Shown here in pieces: positions 27,463 through 37,176 of a stretch of DNA of 64,000 nucleotides. The notes beneath the pieces are model-generated. The model did not search any database, was not told where the DNA came from, and was given only the letters and a program-made list of their open reading frames with translations. A program made the position numbers and the translations under genes. Numbering within the stretch: position 1 is the stretch's first letter; each line of letters begins with the position of its first letter. This DNA is from Allomuricauda sp. TMED12 (lineage in GTDB: Bacteria; Bacteroidota; Bacteroidia; Flavobacteriales; Flavobacteriaceae), in NCBI GenBank assembly GCA_002167435.2, contig NHBR02000140.1, positions 73,473 through 137,472 on the forward strand. Reading direction: 5' to 3'.

Positions 27463-28133
27463 CCGAGTCACCAAAAACTATACGAACAATCAATCTATTG
27501 ATTATTATTAGCGCTCTTTTGGCTATATATATGGAGTTTTTGGGCAATAGGACAGTTTATATGGTCTTAAAGCCATTGACCACTATTCTGGTGACTTCTT
27601 TATTATTTTTTCTGCCCAAACAAGAGTCTTCCAAGTTTAAAATGTTAATAGTTGCCGCGTTATTATTCTGTTTGTTGGGGGATATACTTTTGTTGTTTCC
27701 AGCTTATTTTGTGTTTGGACTCGCCGCTTTTTTGGTAGCACATATACTATTTACAATTGGGTTTATAAACCTTAAAGGATTTCATCCACATTGGACTTCT
27801 TTTTTGATTCTTTATGCCATTGGGGCCTCACTGTTCTTTTGGTTGCAGTCAGGCTTGGGTGAATTTGCGGTGCCCGTCGGTGTTTACGTATTGGTTATTT
27901 GTTTTATGGCGTGGCAAGGTATTGGGCTTTTCCTAAAGGAAAAAAGAAAGGAATTTCTTTTTATAGCCATAGCTGTCTTGCTCTTCATGTTTTCCGATAC
28001 CATGATTGCCATATCAAAATTCAAAACTGATTTTGACTATTCCAGTATTGTTATTTTAAGTACATACTGGATGAGCATTGGTTTGATTGCAAATGCTGCT
28101 AGAAAGATTACTTTGGCAGGTAACCCCGAATAA
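27456..28133 (+). CDS. YhhN/TMEM86 family membrane protein, lysoplasmalogenase-like
   Basis: An integral membrane protein of 225 residues with about seven or eight hydrophobic helices. Segments such as LLFCLLGDILLLFP and FMFSDTMIAISKF carry the acidic residues conserved in YhhN proteins, whose characterised members hydrolyse lysoplasmalogens. The ATG overlaps the CYTH stop codon (ATGGTAG), so the two are translationally coupled. The stop abuts the convergent amidohydrolase stop at 28134. Confidence 0.82.
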   Translation: MVAESPKTIRTINLLIIISALLAIYMEFLGNRTVYMVLKPLTTILVTSLLFFLPKQESSKFKMLIVAALLFCLLGDILLLFPAYFVFGLAAFLVAHILFTIGFINLKGFHPHWTSFLILYAIGASLFFWLQSGLGEFAVPVGVYVLVICFMAWQGIGLFLKEKRKEFLFIAIAVLLFMFSDTMIAISKFKTDFDYSSIVILSTYWMSIGLIANAARKITLAGNPE

Positions 28134-29423
28134 TCAATCCAACTTCTTATCTAAAGCCAAAATGGAATGTAAAAGCACATTGGCGCCATTGGCCATATCT
28201 TCTGCAGAAGTAAACTCTTTGGGTGAATGACTTATTCCTCCTTTGCTCGGAACAAAAATCATTCCCACGGGTGTAAATCTAGATATATCCTGAGCGTCAT
28301 GGCCAGCGCCGCTGGGCATATATTGATGGCTCAATCCAAGAGCCTGTGCAGATGTCTCTATTTCCTTTTGGATACTTGTATCCGTCAAGGCAGGTTCTGC
28401 CGTAGTATCCAACGGTAAGAATTCTACAGACACATTGGATGCTGCTGCGATTTCTTCTGTTTTTTTCTTGATGGCCTGATACACCTTTTTAATAACTTCC
28501 AAAGACAAATCACGAATTTCCAGACTAGCAGTTACCTTTCCTGGAATTACATTGGGTGCACCTGGTTGTGCCTTGATTCTACCCACAGTGCCTACTTGAG
28601 TTCCTTCAAAACTATTGGTAATCTCATTTACCGTAACAATATATTTGGCAGCAGCCAACAAGGCATCCTGTCTGGCGTTCATGGGAGTGGTACCTGCGTG
28701 GTTGGCAAACCCGGTAAAAACCACATCCCACCAATTTAGACCAACGATGCCTTCTACCACACCAATATCCAGATTTTCCTTTTCAAGCTTGCCTCCCTGT
28801 TCAATGTGAAGTTCCAAAAAAGCGGCCAAACTCCCTTTTTCGCGTTTGGCTTCATCAAGTTTTGTAGTATCTCCTCCAATTCGCATGATACCTTCACCCA
28901 TGGAATAGCCTGTTGAATTTACCACCGAAAGCGCTGATTTACCCAAATTTCCTGCCATGGCCCTGCTTCCCATTACCCCACCTTCTTCATTCGGAAAAAT
29001 GATTACTTCCAGGGGATGTTTGGTTTTAATATTGTTTTCGTTCAGGGTTTCAATCACTTCCAGGGCTGCCATGGAACCTACACAGCCATCATAATTTCCT
29101 CCATTGGGCACCCTATCGATATGGGAGCCAAAGGCAATTGGTTTTTTTGATGAATCTGTTCCTTGCCTTGTTCCAATAATGTTTCCTGCGGCATCAACCT
29201 TCACCTCCATGCCAAAACCTTTTAGGGTTTTAATCACCCAATTTCGGGCATCGATATCCGCATCACTAAAGGCAACACGCTCCGTTTCTCCATTTTCCTG
29301 AAGACCGAATTCGGCAAGATTAAATATCCGATCCTCAAGTCGGTCTTGATTGACTTTTGGTTGCTGAGCAGATAGCACTCCAATGAAGAAAAGGGTCAAA
29401 ACAGTAGTGAGCAGTTGTTTCAT
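28134..29423 (-). CDS. Secreted M20-family Zn amidohydrolase (N-carbamoyl amino acid/allantoate type)
   Basis: A hydrolase of the AllC/HyuC group, 429 residues with a signal peptide ending near SAQQ. Metal ligands can be placed: His in FGSHIDRVPNGG, Asp in NYDGCVG, Glu pair in FPNEEGGVMGSR, His in LELHIEQGG and His in GGISHSPKEF. These are characteristic of N-carbamoyl-L-amino acid and allantoate hydrolases. The export signal is unusual for well-known cytoplasmic members and fits use of external substrates. It lies 55 bp downstream of a permease and an exported aminotransferase on the same strand. Confidence 0.88.
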   Translation of the reverse strand: MKQLLTTVLTLFFIGVLSAQQPKVNQDRLEDRIFNLAEFGLQENGETERVAFSDADIDARNWVIKTLKGFGMEVKVDAAGNIIGTRQGTDSSKKPIAFGSHIDRVPNGGNYDGCVGSMAALEVIETLNENNIKTKHPLEVIIFPNEEGGVMGSRAMAGNLGKSALSVVNSTGYSMGEGIMRIGGDTTKLDEAKREKGSLAAFLELHIEQGGKLEKENLDIGVVEGIVGLNWWDVVFTGFANHAGTTPMNARQDALLAAAKYIVTVNEITNSFEGTQVGTVGRIKAQPGAPNVIPGKVTASLEIRDLSLEVIKKVYQAIKKKTEEIAAASNVSVEFLPLDTTAEPALTDTSIQKEIETSAQALGLSHQYMPSGAGHDAQDISRFTPVGMIFVPSKGGISHSPKEFTSAEDMANGANVLLHSILALDKKLD

Positions 29424-29477
29424 GATTTCCTGGTTTTTTGAAAGTTAGGAATTTAAAAATAACTTTTCTTCGGAAAC

Positions 29478-30617
29478 CTAGGCAGCTTTTTCTGCGGCAG
29501 CAGAATTTATTTCATGATCGATTAATTTTTGTCCTGACCACTTTTTTTTGCTGACACCACTGATCAATGGAATCCCAAAACCAACAGCTAAGAGGACAAT
29601 GGCCATCATGAATATATTGAAAGGGTTCACAAAGAACGAACCGCTGTTCAAAGTTGCCAAGATCAAGATAGTGGACAATGGAAATGATAACGCCAATATG
29701 GCAACACCAAAATCACTGCTAAATGTTTTTTTCTTGGATTTTTTGTCCATCTCCATACTATCTACGGCCGCTATATGGGCGTAGGGCCAAAAACTACAGG
29801 CACTTAGACCGAAAGCCATGGTGAGCAATATTTCGTTTCGGGCCTCGATTCCTGCTATGGTCACGAAAATTCCTGAAATCAACAAAACCAATCCAGCACG
29901 GGTGCACAACAAGGAAAAAATCTGGAAGAATTGTTTCCTTTTAATTTTTACGGCCAAACCAATAAACAGCAATACCAAAGGAGTCATGATCAAGCTTAGC
30001 TTCTCAAGGGTTTCACTTAAAAAGAAAGGAAGAGAATTCATGCTAACGCCAAATGCCAAAAAAACCAGAGCTGCTCCGATAAACACGTTTACAGGCTCTG
30101 AAACCATCGCTTTGATCAATGGTTTTAATTTGGCCCCTCCATTTCTCTTTTCATTGGATTGCAGGCTGTAGTGCCAGTTCATGGCTACTAAATACAAAAA
30201 GAATAGCACAAATACCTTGTTTCCAAGGTCCGACATAGCCGCCTTTGCAAGATATTCGTCTCCCAAAAATTCCAATATAAAAGGGAAGGAAGATAATCCG
30301 GGAGCCAAGGAAGGCACCAATAACTTAGCGGTTCTATACTCCGAAGTTCCCTTGCCAATTCCCATTAAGGGCAAAATAAGGGGCATGGCGAAAAACAACA
30401 ATAGGTTAAGCCCAAGGGCCAATAAGGGCAATATTAATAAATGTAACTCCACATTTATGCCCAACAACGCAATAAATATGGTTGCGGGCAATGCGAGGTT
30501 AAGAATTACTTTTTTTATTCCAGTAATCTCCTCCTTGGATTTAAACTTTACTTTAAGTAAAAACCCAATGAAGATGAAAAAAAGAAATACAATGGTTTTT
30601 TGAATGCCTACATCCAC
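29478..30617 (-). CDS. AEC-type (auxin efflux carrier-like) permease
   Basis: A 379-residue integral membrane protein with around ten hydrophobic helices. The N-terminal VILNLALPATIFIALLG resembles the AEC family signature, in which a proline-containing helix break is repeated in both halves. Start is GTG at 30617, sharing one base with the TAG of the upstream aminotransferase (TAGTG), so coupling is tight. Substrate unknown; organic or amino acids fit the neighbours. AEC assignment is moderate, membrane transporter is firm. Confidence 0.72.
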   Translation of the reverse strand: MDVGIQKTIVFLFFIFIGFLLKVKFKSKEEITGIKKVILNLALPATIFIALLGINVELHLLILPLLALGLNLLLFFAMPLILPLMGIGKGTSEYRTAKLLVPSLAPGLSSFPFILEFLGDEYLAKAAMSDLGNKVFVLFFLYLVAMNWHYSLQSNEKRNGGAKLKPLIKAMVSEPVNVFIGAALVFLAFGVSMNSLPFFLSETLEKLSLIMTPLVLLFIGLAVKIKRKQFFQIFSLLCTRAGLVLLISGIFVTIAGIEARNEILLTMAFGLSACSFWPYAHIAAVDSMEMDKKSKKKTFSSDFGVAILALSFPLSTILILATLNSGSFFVNPFNIFMMAIVLLAVGFGIPLISGVSKKKWSGQKLIDHEINSAAAEKAA

Positions 30618-31816
30618 TATACCAACACTTTATTGAGTGCAGCGGTAAATGTTTTCATTTCGTCCATGGTTCCCATGCTTACACGGCACCAGTTTTGGTC
30701 CATAAATTCAAAAGCACGAACCCCCACCTTTAACTCAGTCATTTGCTCTAAGAACGCCTGGCCCTCCATTTCAATAGGGAAAATGATAAAACTTGTTGAA
30801 GAGGGAACATAAGAAGTGATGCCCATTTTTTCTAGACTCTTATAGACGTAATCTCGGCACTCGGCATTGAGGCTACGGGATTTTTCAATAAAAGCATTAT
30901 CATCCATGGCGGCCATGGCAGCATACACGGACGGTAAAGATATTCCCATACCTCCTCTTGTGATTTTTTGTATTCTTCCCAAGGTTTCTTCTTGGGCGAC
31001 AGCATATCCAACACGTAGTCCTGCCATTCCATGTATTTTGGAGAAGGTTCTGGCAATAATCACATCTTTGCCTTCATTTACTAAGGAAACCATGCTCTTT
31101 TTGGCTCCTTCGTCCAAGAACCATAGGTAGGCTTCATCCACAAATACGGGAACTTTCTCCGATACTCTAGAACAGAAATCAACCAACTCTTCGTGGTCCG
31201 TCATGGAACCTGTTGGGTTGTTGGGATTACATATGTATACCAATTTGGTTTCATCATCAATAGCTTCTTCCATGGCCTTAAGGTCATGCGACCAATCGTC
31301 TTTCAATGGAATAGGCTTCCATGAAGCACCAACAGATTCAGCCACTCTAATAAGAGACATATAAGCTGGATCAGCGGAAACTACATTGCCTCCGTTCATA
31401 AAGAATACCATCGCTGTTTTTTCCAACAAATCGGAAGAGCCGGGCCCCATCATAACATTTTTGCTTTCAACACCTTCAAAGTCGGCTATTTTGTCCACTA
31501 ATTGGAACAATTCCTTCCATGCATATCTGTTTCCACCGGAAGCGGAACTTTTAAAAGCTTCCAAGGCCATTGGTGAAGGTCCGTAGGGATTTTCGTTAGC
31601 ATTCAATTTTGCAGCCAGTTCTGGAAGGACTGCCTCAGGTTTCGGTAAATATTCTTTAAAGAAAGGACTGTACACTGCATTTCCTTCGGCGTCCAAGGTT
31701 AATGGAGCTTTTGGTGTTTCAGCTAATCCTATGTAAGGTAAGGCCATTGCACCGCCTGCGGTAAGCACACTTTTTCTTATCCAATCACGTCTGTTGATGT
31801 TAGTTGTAGTTCCCAT
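30617..31816 (-). CDS. Tat-exported PLP aminotransferase, histidinol-phosphate-aminotransferase-like
   Basis: Fold type I aminotransferase of 399 residues. The PLP lysine is in ARTFSKIHGMAGLRVGYAV, the HisC pattern, and YICNPNNPTGS and VDEAYLWF are cofactor-site segments. It begins with a twin-arginine signal, NRRDWIRKS followed by a hydrophobic stretch and Ala-rich end, so it is probably exported folded with its cofactor. True HisC is cytoplasmic, so biosynthesis of histidine is unlikely. It is first in a likely operon with the permease and M20 amidohydrolase and has its own promoter. Confidence 0.88.
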   Translation of the reverse strand: MGTTTNINRRDWIRKSVLTAGGAMALPYIGLAETPKAPLTLDAEGNAVYSPFFKEYLPKPEAVLPELAAKLNANENPYGPSPMALEAFKSSASGGNRYAWKELFQLVDKIADFEGVESKNVMMGPGSSDLLEKTAMVFFMNGGNVVSADPAYMSLIRVAESVGASWKPIPLKDDWSHDLKAMEEAIDDETKLVYICNPNNPTGSMTDHEELVDFCSRVSEKVPVFVDEAYLWFLDEGAKKSMVSLVNEGKDVIIARTFSKIHGMAGLRVGYAVAQEETLGRIQKITRGGMGISLPSVYAAMAAMDDNAFIEKSRSLNAECRDYVYKSLEKMGITSYVPSSTSFIIFPIEMEGQAFLEQMTELKVGVRAFEFMDQNWCRVSMGTMDEMKTFTAALNKVLV

Positions 31817-31842
31817 TGGTTTTTTAGTTTTTTAGAAGATAT

Positions 31843-31873
31843 TAAAAATATGCGATCATTTTGCTAAAAACAA
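31843..31873 (-). promoter_or_regulatory. Promoter of the aminotransferase-permease operon
   Basis: Minus strand TTG (31873-31871), 20-nt spacer, TATTTTTA (31850-31843), one base off TAnnTTTG, 26 nt ahead of the ATG. Confidence 0.65.
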
Positions 31874-31957
31874 CACTAAAAACATAAAAATCAGCTATTT
31901 ATAAAAGAATATATTAAAATTGAAAGGATTTTTTTAAAGAATTGTTAACCGGACCTG

Positions 31958-32563
31958 CTATTGAAGGGGGCTTTTTTGAAGATATTCCAACGTGAGAATA
32001 CCTCTTAGATTATTGATAATGATATGATCTAGCAGTTCATGGATGCTGTATTCATCGAACAAATTGGCCTTGGAATAGACAATTTCTTCCATTCGGGACA
32101 AAAAAAGTGTACAAACCAATTCAATATTAACGTTGGTTCTGACTTGTCCCAAAACCTGTGCTTTTTTTAAAAGTGGACATACAACATTCCAAACAATGTC
32201 CTTTTTCAATTGGGAATAAATTTGATAGGCCTTTGGGTAATACTTATTGAGCCCATATAGAAAGGAAGGGTTGAGTTCCTGAAAGGAAATCAACCCTCGC
32301 TTATATATATAGATTATTGTGGTAAGTGGTTGCTCTTCATTTGGGTTTTGGAGTATGTACACGTCGATATCGTTGCGCACTTTATCCAAATAAAACTGAA
32401 AGCTCTCCTTAACCAGTTTTTCCTTGCTGTTAAAATGTTTGTATAGGGTTTTTTTGGAAATACCAAGATTGGTGGCCAATTCATCCATGGAGAACCGTTT
32501 GCTCCCAAATTTGGTGAAATTCTCTATGGCGTAGGCCAATATGTCGCTTTTACCCTCAGTCAT
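31958..32563 (-). CDS. TetR/AcrR-family regulator at the end of the RND operon
   Basis: A 201-residue regulator with the helix-turn-helix MDELATNLGISKKTLYKHFNSKEKL at about residues 25-50. Its start is 2 bp after the stop of the outer membrane efflux gene, so it is co-transcribed with the pump and may repress it in a feedback loop. No terminator is evident after the stop; the gap of about 140 bp downstream holds the aminotransferase promoter. ATG start. Confidence 0.87.
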   Translation of the reverse strand: MTEGKSDILAYAIENFTKFGSKRFSMDELATNLGISKKTLYKHFNSKEKLVKESFQFYLDKVRNDIDVYILQNPNEEQPLTTIIYIYKRGLISFQELNPSFLYGLNKYYPKAYQIYSQLKKDIVWNVVCPLLKKAQVLGQVRTNVNIELVCTLFLSRMEEIVYSKANLFDEYSIHELLDHIIINNLRGILTLEYLQKSPLQ

Positions 32564-32565
32564 TT

Positions 32566-33966
32566 TTATTTCCAGCCTCCGCCCAAAGCTCTGTACAATT
32601 CTACTATGGCACTTAATTGTGCATACTGCGAATCCACATAGTTAAGCTCGGAGTTCAAGGCGTTTTGCCTAGCAGTCAATACTTCCAAATAGTTGGCAAG
32701 ACCATTGTTCAGTAGCTCTTCGGAATAACCTTCTGCTGTTGCATAGGCATCAAGCTCTTTGGAACGAGCTTCCAATTTTTTTGTTTCCGCATCGTAAGTA
32801 TACAGGGCATCGCTCACTTCTCGTCCAGCGGTCAACAAAGCTTGTTTGTAATTCAATAAAGCTTGTTCTTGTTGGGCTTTGGCCACTTCCATTTGTGTAC
32901 GCAACCGTCTACCGTTAAAAATGGGTTGAGTCAAGGATCCGATCAAAGATGAAAACAGTGAACTTGCATCCAACCAATTATCAAACTCCAAGCTCTGAAA
33001 ACCTCCGGAAGCGGATAGACTCAAAGACGGGTATAGACTACTTTTGGCCACATTGGTCAGTTCAAAAGCATTGATAAGACTATATTCTGCTTGCATCACA
33101 TCTGGACGATTTGCAAGAAGCAAATAAGGTACTCCTGTGCTCAGTTCGGTATCAATGGTTTGATTGTCTAGACTGCCACGTTCAATTTGCTGCGGTGTTT
33201 CACCCAAAAGAATGCTAAAGGTATTTTCCAAAAGTTTGATATTGTTCTCCAAGTCGATCACAATTATTTCTGTGGTGTGCACTTGGGCTTCCGTCTGTTT
33301 AACGGCAACTTCGGTTACCTGTCCTGCCTCTTTCAAGGCAACGGTAGTTTCTAAACTGTTTTTTCTGGCTTCCAAAGTTTGTTTGGAGACTTTCAACTGT
33401 TTGTCCAGCGCCAATAATTGATAGTATGTAGAAGCAATGCTGGCAATCAAGTTTGTTTTTACTGCTTGATGGGCGGAAACACTTTGTAAATAAACCGCAC
33501 CAAACGCCCTTTTGTTACTTCTGATCTTTCCCCAAACATCAGCTTCCCACGAAAGGGCACCAGATAACTCATATTGCTCTAAGGGACGGGTGAAAAAACT
33601 ACCAAACTGACTGTTTTGCGAGTTTTTTGTTCTTGTAAAACTAGCTGTTCCAGATAAGGTTGGATAATACCCTGCCTTTCCTTGTTTTACATAAGCTTCT
33701 GCGGCTATAACATTCTGAAGGGCAATCCTGATATCGATGTTGTTCTTCAAACCTTCTTGAATATAGGATGTCAATTGTTGGTCATTGAACAAGTCCCTCC
33801 ATGATACATCTGCCATAGAAATACTGTCCTGTGGCAAATTATCTGTTCGGTAAAGGCTTTCGGTCTCTATTTCCGGTCTTGAATAGTTTTTGGCTACAAA
33901 GCAAGATTGCAACAATAACGGGGCCGTTAACACCAAGAGCAGTTTATATGTGGATTTAATTTTCAT
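32566..33966 (-). CDS. TolC/OprM-like outer membrane efflux lipoprotein
   Basis: Outer membrane channel of a tripartite efflux pump, about 466 residues. I choose ATG at 33966 (MKIKSTYKLLL), which gives a clean lipoprotein signal with the lipobox LLLQSC; an upstream ATG at 34014 would overlap the RND gene and place 16 polar residues before the signal. Two OEP repeats follow, with coiled-coil segments such as KQLKVSKQTLEARKNSLETT. Typical length for the NodT/OprM group. Confidence 0.9.
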   Translation of the reverse strand: MKIKSTYKLLLVLTAPLLLQSCFVAKNYSRPEIETESLYRTDNLPQDSISMADVSWRDLFNDQQLTSYIQEGLKNNIDIRIALQNVIAAEAYVKQGKAGYYPTLSGTASFTRTKNSQNSQFGSFFTRPLEQYELSGALSWEADVWGKIRSNKRAFGAVYLQSVSAHQAVKTNLIASIASTYYQLLALDKQLKVSKQTLEARKNSLETTVALKEAGQVTEVAVKQTEAQVHTTEIIVIDLENNIKLLENTFSILLGETPQQIERGSLDNQTIDTELSTGVPYLLLANRPDVMQAEYSLINAFELTNVAKSSLYPSLSLSASGGFQSLEFDNWLDASSLFSSLIGSLTQPIFNGRRLRTQMEVAKAQQEQALLNYKQALLTAGREVSDALYTYDAETKKLEARSKELDAYATAEGYSEELLNNGLANYLEVLTARQNALNSELNYVDSQYAQLSAIVELYRALGGGWK

Positions 33967-33997
33967 GGATGATATACTTTGTTTGGTCAAAGGATAA

Positions 33998-36900
33998 TTA
34001 GGCATTGTTTTCATTTTGAATTACTTCGGGCTTTCCGGAAATACGTTCCTGTAATGCCTGGAATACTACAAATAGCACGGGTATAATGAATATCCCCAAT
34101 ATGGTACCTACAAGCATTCCCCCAACTGCGCTCACGCCTATAGATTGGTTTCCTATGGCTCCGATACCTGATGAAAGGGCCAAAGGCAACAAACCAAATA
34201 TGAAGGCAAATGAGGTCATTAAAATAGGACGAAGTCTTGCACGGGCACCATCTGCGGCTGCATCGAAAAGGGATAAACCGGCTCGTCTACGTTGCAAGGC
34301 AAATTCCACGATCAAAATGGCATTTTTGGCCAAAAGACCTATCAACATGATCAGAGCGATCTGGAAATAAATATTGTTCTGTAAGCCCGCCAAATTGATG
34401 AAAAGAATTGCTCCAGCAATTCCAAAGGGCAATGACAGCAATATGGAAAGTGGCAGAATGTAGCTTTCGTATTGTGCGCTCAATAAGAAGTAAACGAATA
34501 CCAAGCTCAGGATAAATATTAGGATGGTCTGTGATCCAGCATTGCTTTCCTCTCTTGTAAGGCCCGAGTAGTCGTATGTATACGAAGTTGGCAATACTTG
34601 GGCGGACACTTCTTCTATAGCAGCAATGGCATCACCTGTGCTATAACCTGGATTGGGCACCCCTGTTATTTTTACGGAACTCAAAAGGTTGAATCGTTGC
34701 ACAACTTCTGGGCCATAAATCTTTTTGAGGGTCACAAATTGGCTTACGGCAACAGATTCCCCATTGTTGTTCCTAACAAAAATATGGTTCAAGGATTTTT
34801 CGTTGGCACGATCTTCTGGTTTGGCCTGAATCATAACTCGATACTGCTTACCAAACTTGTTAAAATCTGTAGCATAAATACCTCCATAATATCCCTGGAG
34901 CGCATTAAAGATGTCGGTTGCCGTGAACCCGGACATTTTTACTTTCTCCATGTCGATGTCCAAATTATACTGTGGAAAACCCGGGTCGAACTGGGAAATT
35001 GCGTATTGTATTTCTGGTCTGCCATTAAGTGCTCCCAAAAACTGGTTTTTCACGTCGTTAATGGAGTTCCAGTCCTCACCTGTTTTGCTCTGAAGTTGCA
35101 CTTCAAAACCGGAGCTGGTTCCAAATCCTTGAATACTCGGAGGAGTAAAGTAAATGATTTCGGCATCATTAAAACCTGAGGTTATTCCGTACAGTTTCTG
35201 CATGGTTGCATTTACAGATAAAGAATCAGCCTCTCTATCGCTCCAGTCTTTCAACTTCATAATGGAAAAGGCATAAGATCCAGCACTAACACGACTCAAC
35301 AAACTGAAACCTGCCACGCTCATCCTCACATCGATTATATCCATGGACTCATAAATGGAATCCAGTTTCATGATGGTTTCCTCGGTTTTTTCGATGGTTG
35401 TACCCGGAGGCATACTTACATTAACAAAGATCATTCCCCTATCCTCGTCCGGCACAAAGCCAGAGGGTGTTGATCTGAACAAGAATATGGCCAGAACACT
35501 GAAGCCCAATAGTAGTGCAAGGGTTATCCATTTTCTCTTTACCAATGTACCAATAGTATTGGTGTACTTATTGGTCATTACTGTAAACCCAATATTAAAA
35601 GCCTTAAAAAAACGGGCCATGAAATTGGATTTTTCGCCTTTTTCTGAACTATGGGGTTTTAAGAACAATGCCGCCAAAGCGGGGCTTAAAGTCAAAGCGT
35701 TTACTGCCGAGATTAAAATTGCCACAGCCAAGGTAATACCAAATTGTTGGTAGAAAACTCCCGAAGATCCTTGAATAAAGGATACAGGTATGAATACCGC
35801 GGACATTACCAAAGTTATGGAGATAATAGCCCCAGAAATTTCGCCCATGGCATTTCTGGTTGCAGTTTTTGCGGAATCCACTCCTTTTTCCAACTTCGCG
35901 TGCACTGCCTCTACCACCACAATGGCGTCATCCACCACAATACCAATAGCCAAAATCATGGCAAAAAGAGTAAGCATGTTTATGGAGTATCCAAACAATT
36001 GTAGGAAGAAAAAAGTACCTATAATAGCCACGGGAACGGCAATGGCTGGAATTAATGTGGATCTAAAATCCTGAAGGAAAAGGAACACCACAATGAATAC
36101 CAAGATAAATGCCTCGATCAGTGTTTGTACAACATGATCAATGGAGGCATCCAAAAAATCCTTGGAGTTAAAAGGAATTACATAATCAAGTCCTGTAGGG
36201 AATTCTACTTTTGCTTCTTCTAGAATGGTTTCAATCTCATCGATGATTTCTTTTGCATTGGAACCGGAGGTTTGATACACACCTACGGCAACACCGGGGT
36301 TGCCCATACCAGAGTTCTTTCTTACATAGCTTAATGCTCCCAACTCAATTTCGGCGACATCTTTTAATCGAAGAAAGCCTCCATCATCAGTGGTTTTAAG
36401 AATAATGTTTTCATATTCTTTTACTTCTGCTAGACGGCCTTTGTATTTCATCACATACTCAAAAATACCATCGGCGTTTTCACCAATTTTACCTGTTGCA
36501 GCTTCTCTGTTTTGCTCCCTCAGAGCAGCTTGAATATCAGCGGGAACCAAATTGTAGGCTGCCATCTTATCTGGTGAAATCCAAATACGCATGGAGTAGT
36601 CCTTGGAACCAAATACGTTTACGTTTCCAACACCTTTAACCCTTTGTAGTTTCGGCACCAAGTTGATCTTGGCATAGTTTTCTACAAATGTGGCGTCGTA
36701 ATCCTCATTTTCAGAGAAAATGGAGAAAAACAACAATGCACTGTTCTGGGCTTTTTGGGTAGTGACTCCAGTATTTATTACCTCTTGTGGCAACAAACTG
36801 TTCGCTCTGGCTACACGGTTCTGCACGTTTACAGCTGCAATGTCTGGATCAACACCAAGCTCGAAAAATACACTGATGTTGGCCGTACCGTCGTTACTTG

Positions 36901-37144
36901 CCGATGAGGTCATGTAGGTCATTCCCTCCACACCATTGATTTGTTCTTCCAGGGGAATTACCACACTTTTAAGCACTGTTTCGGCATTGGCACCGGTATA
37001 ATTGGCGTTAACCTGAACAGTGGGTGGGGCAATCTCTGGATATTGCTCTACGGGCAATGTACCTAGCCCCAGAATACCCAGAATCAAAATAATAACGGAT
37101 ATTACCGTGGAAAGTACAGGACGATCTATAAATTTTTGGAACAT
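33998..37144 (-). CDS. RND multidrug efflux permease, HAE1 family
   Basis: Proton-driven inner membrane pump of 1048 residues, the usual AcrB length. The first helix is followed by two large periplasmic loops, and helix 4 holds the proton-relay aspartates in ILAIGIVVDDAIVVVEAVHAKLE. The start MFQKFIDRPVLSTVISVIIL is typical. It takes substrates such as hydrophobic drugs or bile-like compounds from the periplasm; the actual substrate cannot be read. It lies between adaptor and outer membrane genes in a standard operon. Confidence 0.95.
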   Translation of the reverse strand: MFQKFIDRPVLSTVISVIILILGILGLGTLPVEQYPEIAPPTVQVNANYTGANAETVLKSVVIPLEEQINGVEGMTYMTSSASNDGTANISVFFELGVDPDIAAVNVQNRVARANSLLPQEVINTGVTTQKAQNSALLFFSIFSENEDYDATFVENYAKINLVPKLQRVKGVGNVNVFGSKDYSMRIWISPDKMAAYNLVPADIQAALREQNREAATGKIGENADGIFEYVMKYKGRLAEVKEYENIILKTTDDGGFLRLKDVAEIELGALSYVRKNSGMGNPGVAVGVYQTSGSNAKEIIDEIETILEEAKVEFPTGLDYVIPFNSKDFLDASIDHVVQTLIEAFILVFIVVFLFLQDFRSTLIPAIAVPVAIIGTFFFLQLFGYSINMLTLFAMILAIGIVVDDAIVVVEAVHAKLEKGVDSAKTATRNAMGEISGAIISITLVMSAVFIPVSFIQGSSGVFYQQFGITLAVAILISAVNALTLSPALAALFLKPHSSEKGEKSNFMARFFKAFNIGFTVMTNKYTNTIGTLVKRKWITLALLLGFSVLAIFLFRSTPSGFVPDEDRGMIFVNVSMPPGTTIEKTEETIMKLDSIYESMDIIDVRMSVAGFSLLSRVSAGSYAFSIMKLKDWSDREADSLSVNATMQKLYGITSGFNDAEIIYFTPPSIQGFGTSSGFEVQLQSKTGEDWNSINDVKNQFLGALNGRPEIQYAISQFDPGFPQYNLDIDMEKVKMSGFTATDIFNALQGYYGGIYATDFNKFGKQYRVMIQAKPEDRANEKSLNHIFVRNNNGESVAVSQFVTLKKIYGPEVVQRFNLLSSVKITGVPNPGYSTGDAIAAIEEVSAQVLPTSYTYDYSGLTREESNAGSQTILIFILSLVFVYFLLSAQYESYILPLSILLSLPFGIAGAILFINLAGLQNNIYFQIALIMLIGLLAKNAILIVEFALQRRRAGLSLFDAAADGARARLRPILMTSFAFIFGLLPLALSSGIGAIGNQSIGVSAVGGMLVGTILGIFIIPVLFVVFQALQERISGKPEVIQNENNA

Positions 37145-37176
37145 ATGGTTTTTGCTCTATAAGTGATTGATGGGAA

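Noticed and set aside
30617-31816. Histidine biosynthesis HisC
   Set aside because: Tat export signal and absence of other his genes argue against it.
34598-35179. Plus-strand 193-codon frame
   Set aside because: Antisense to the RND permease gene.
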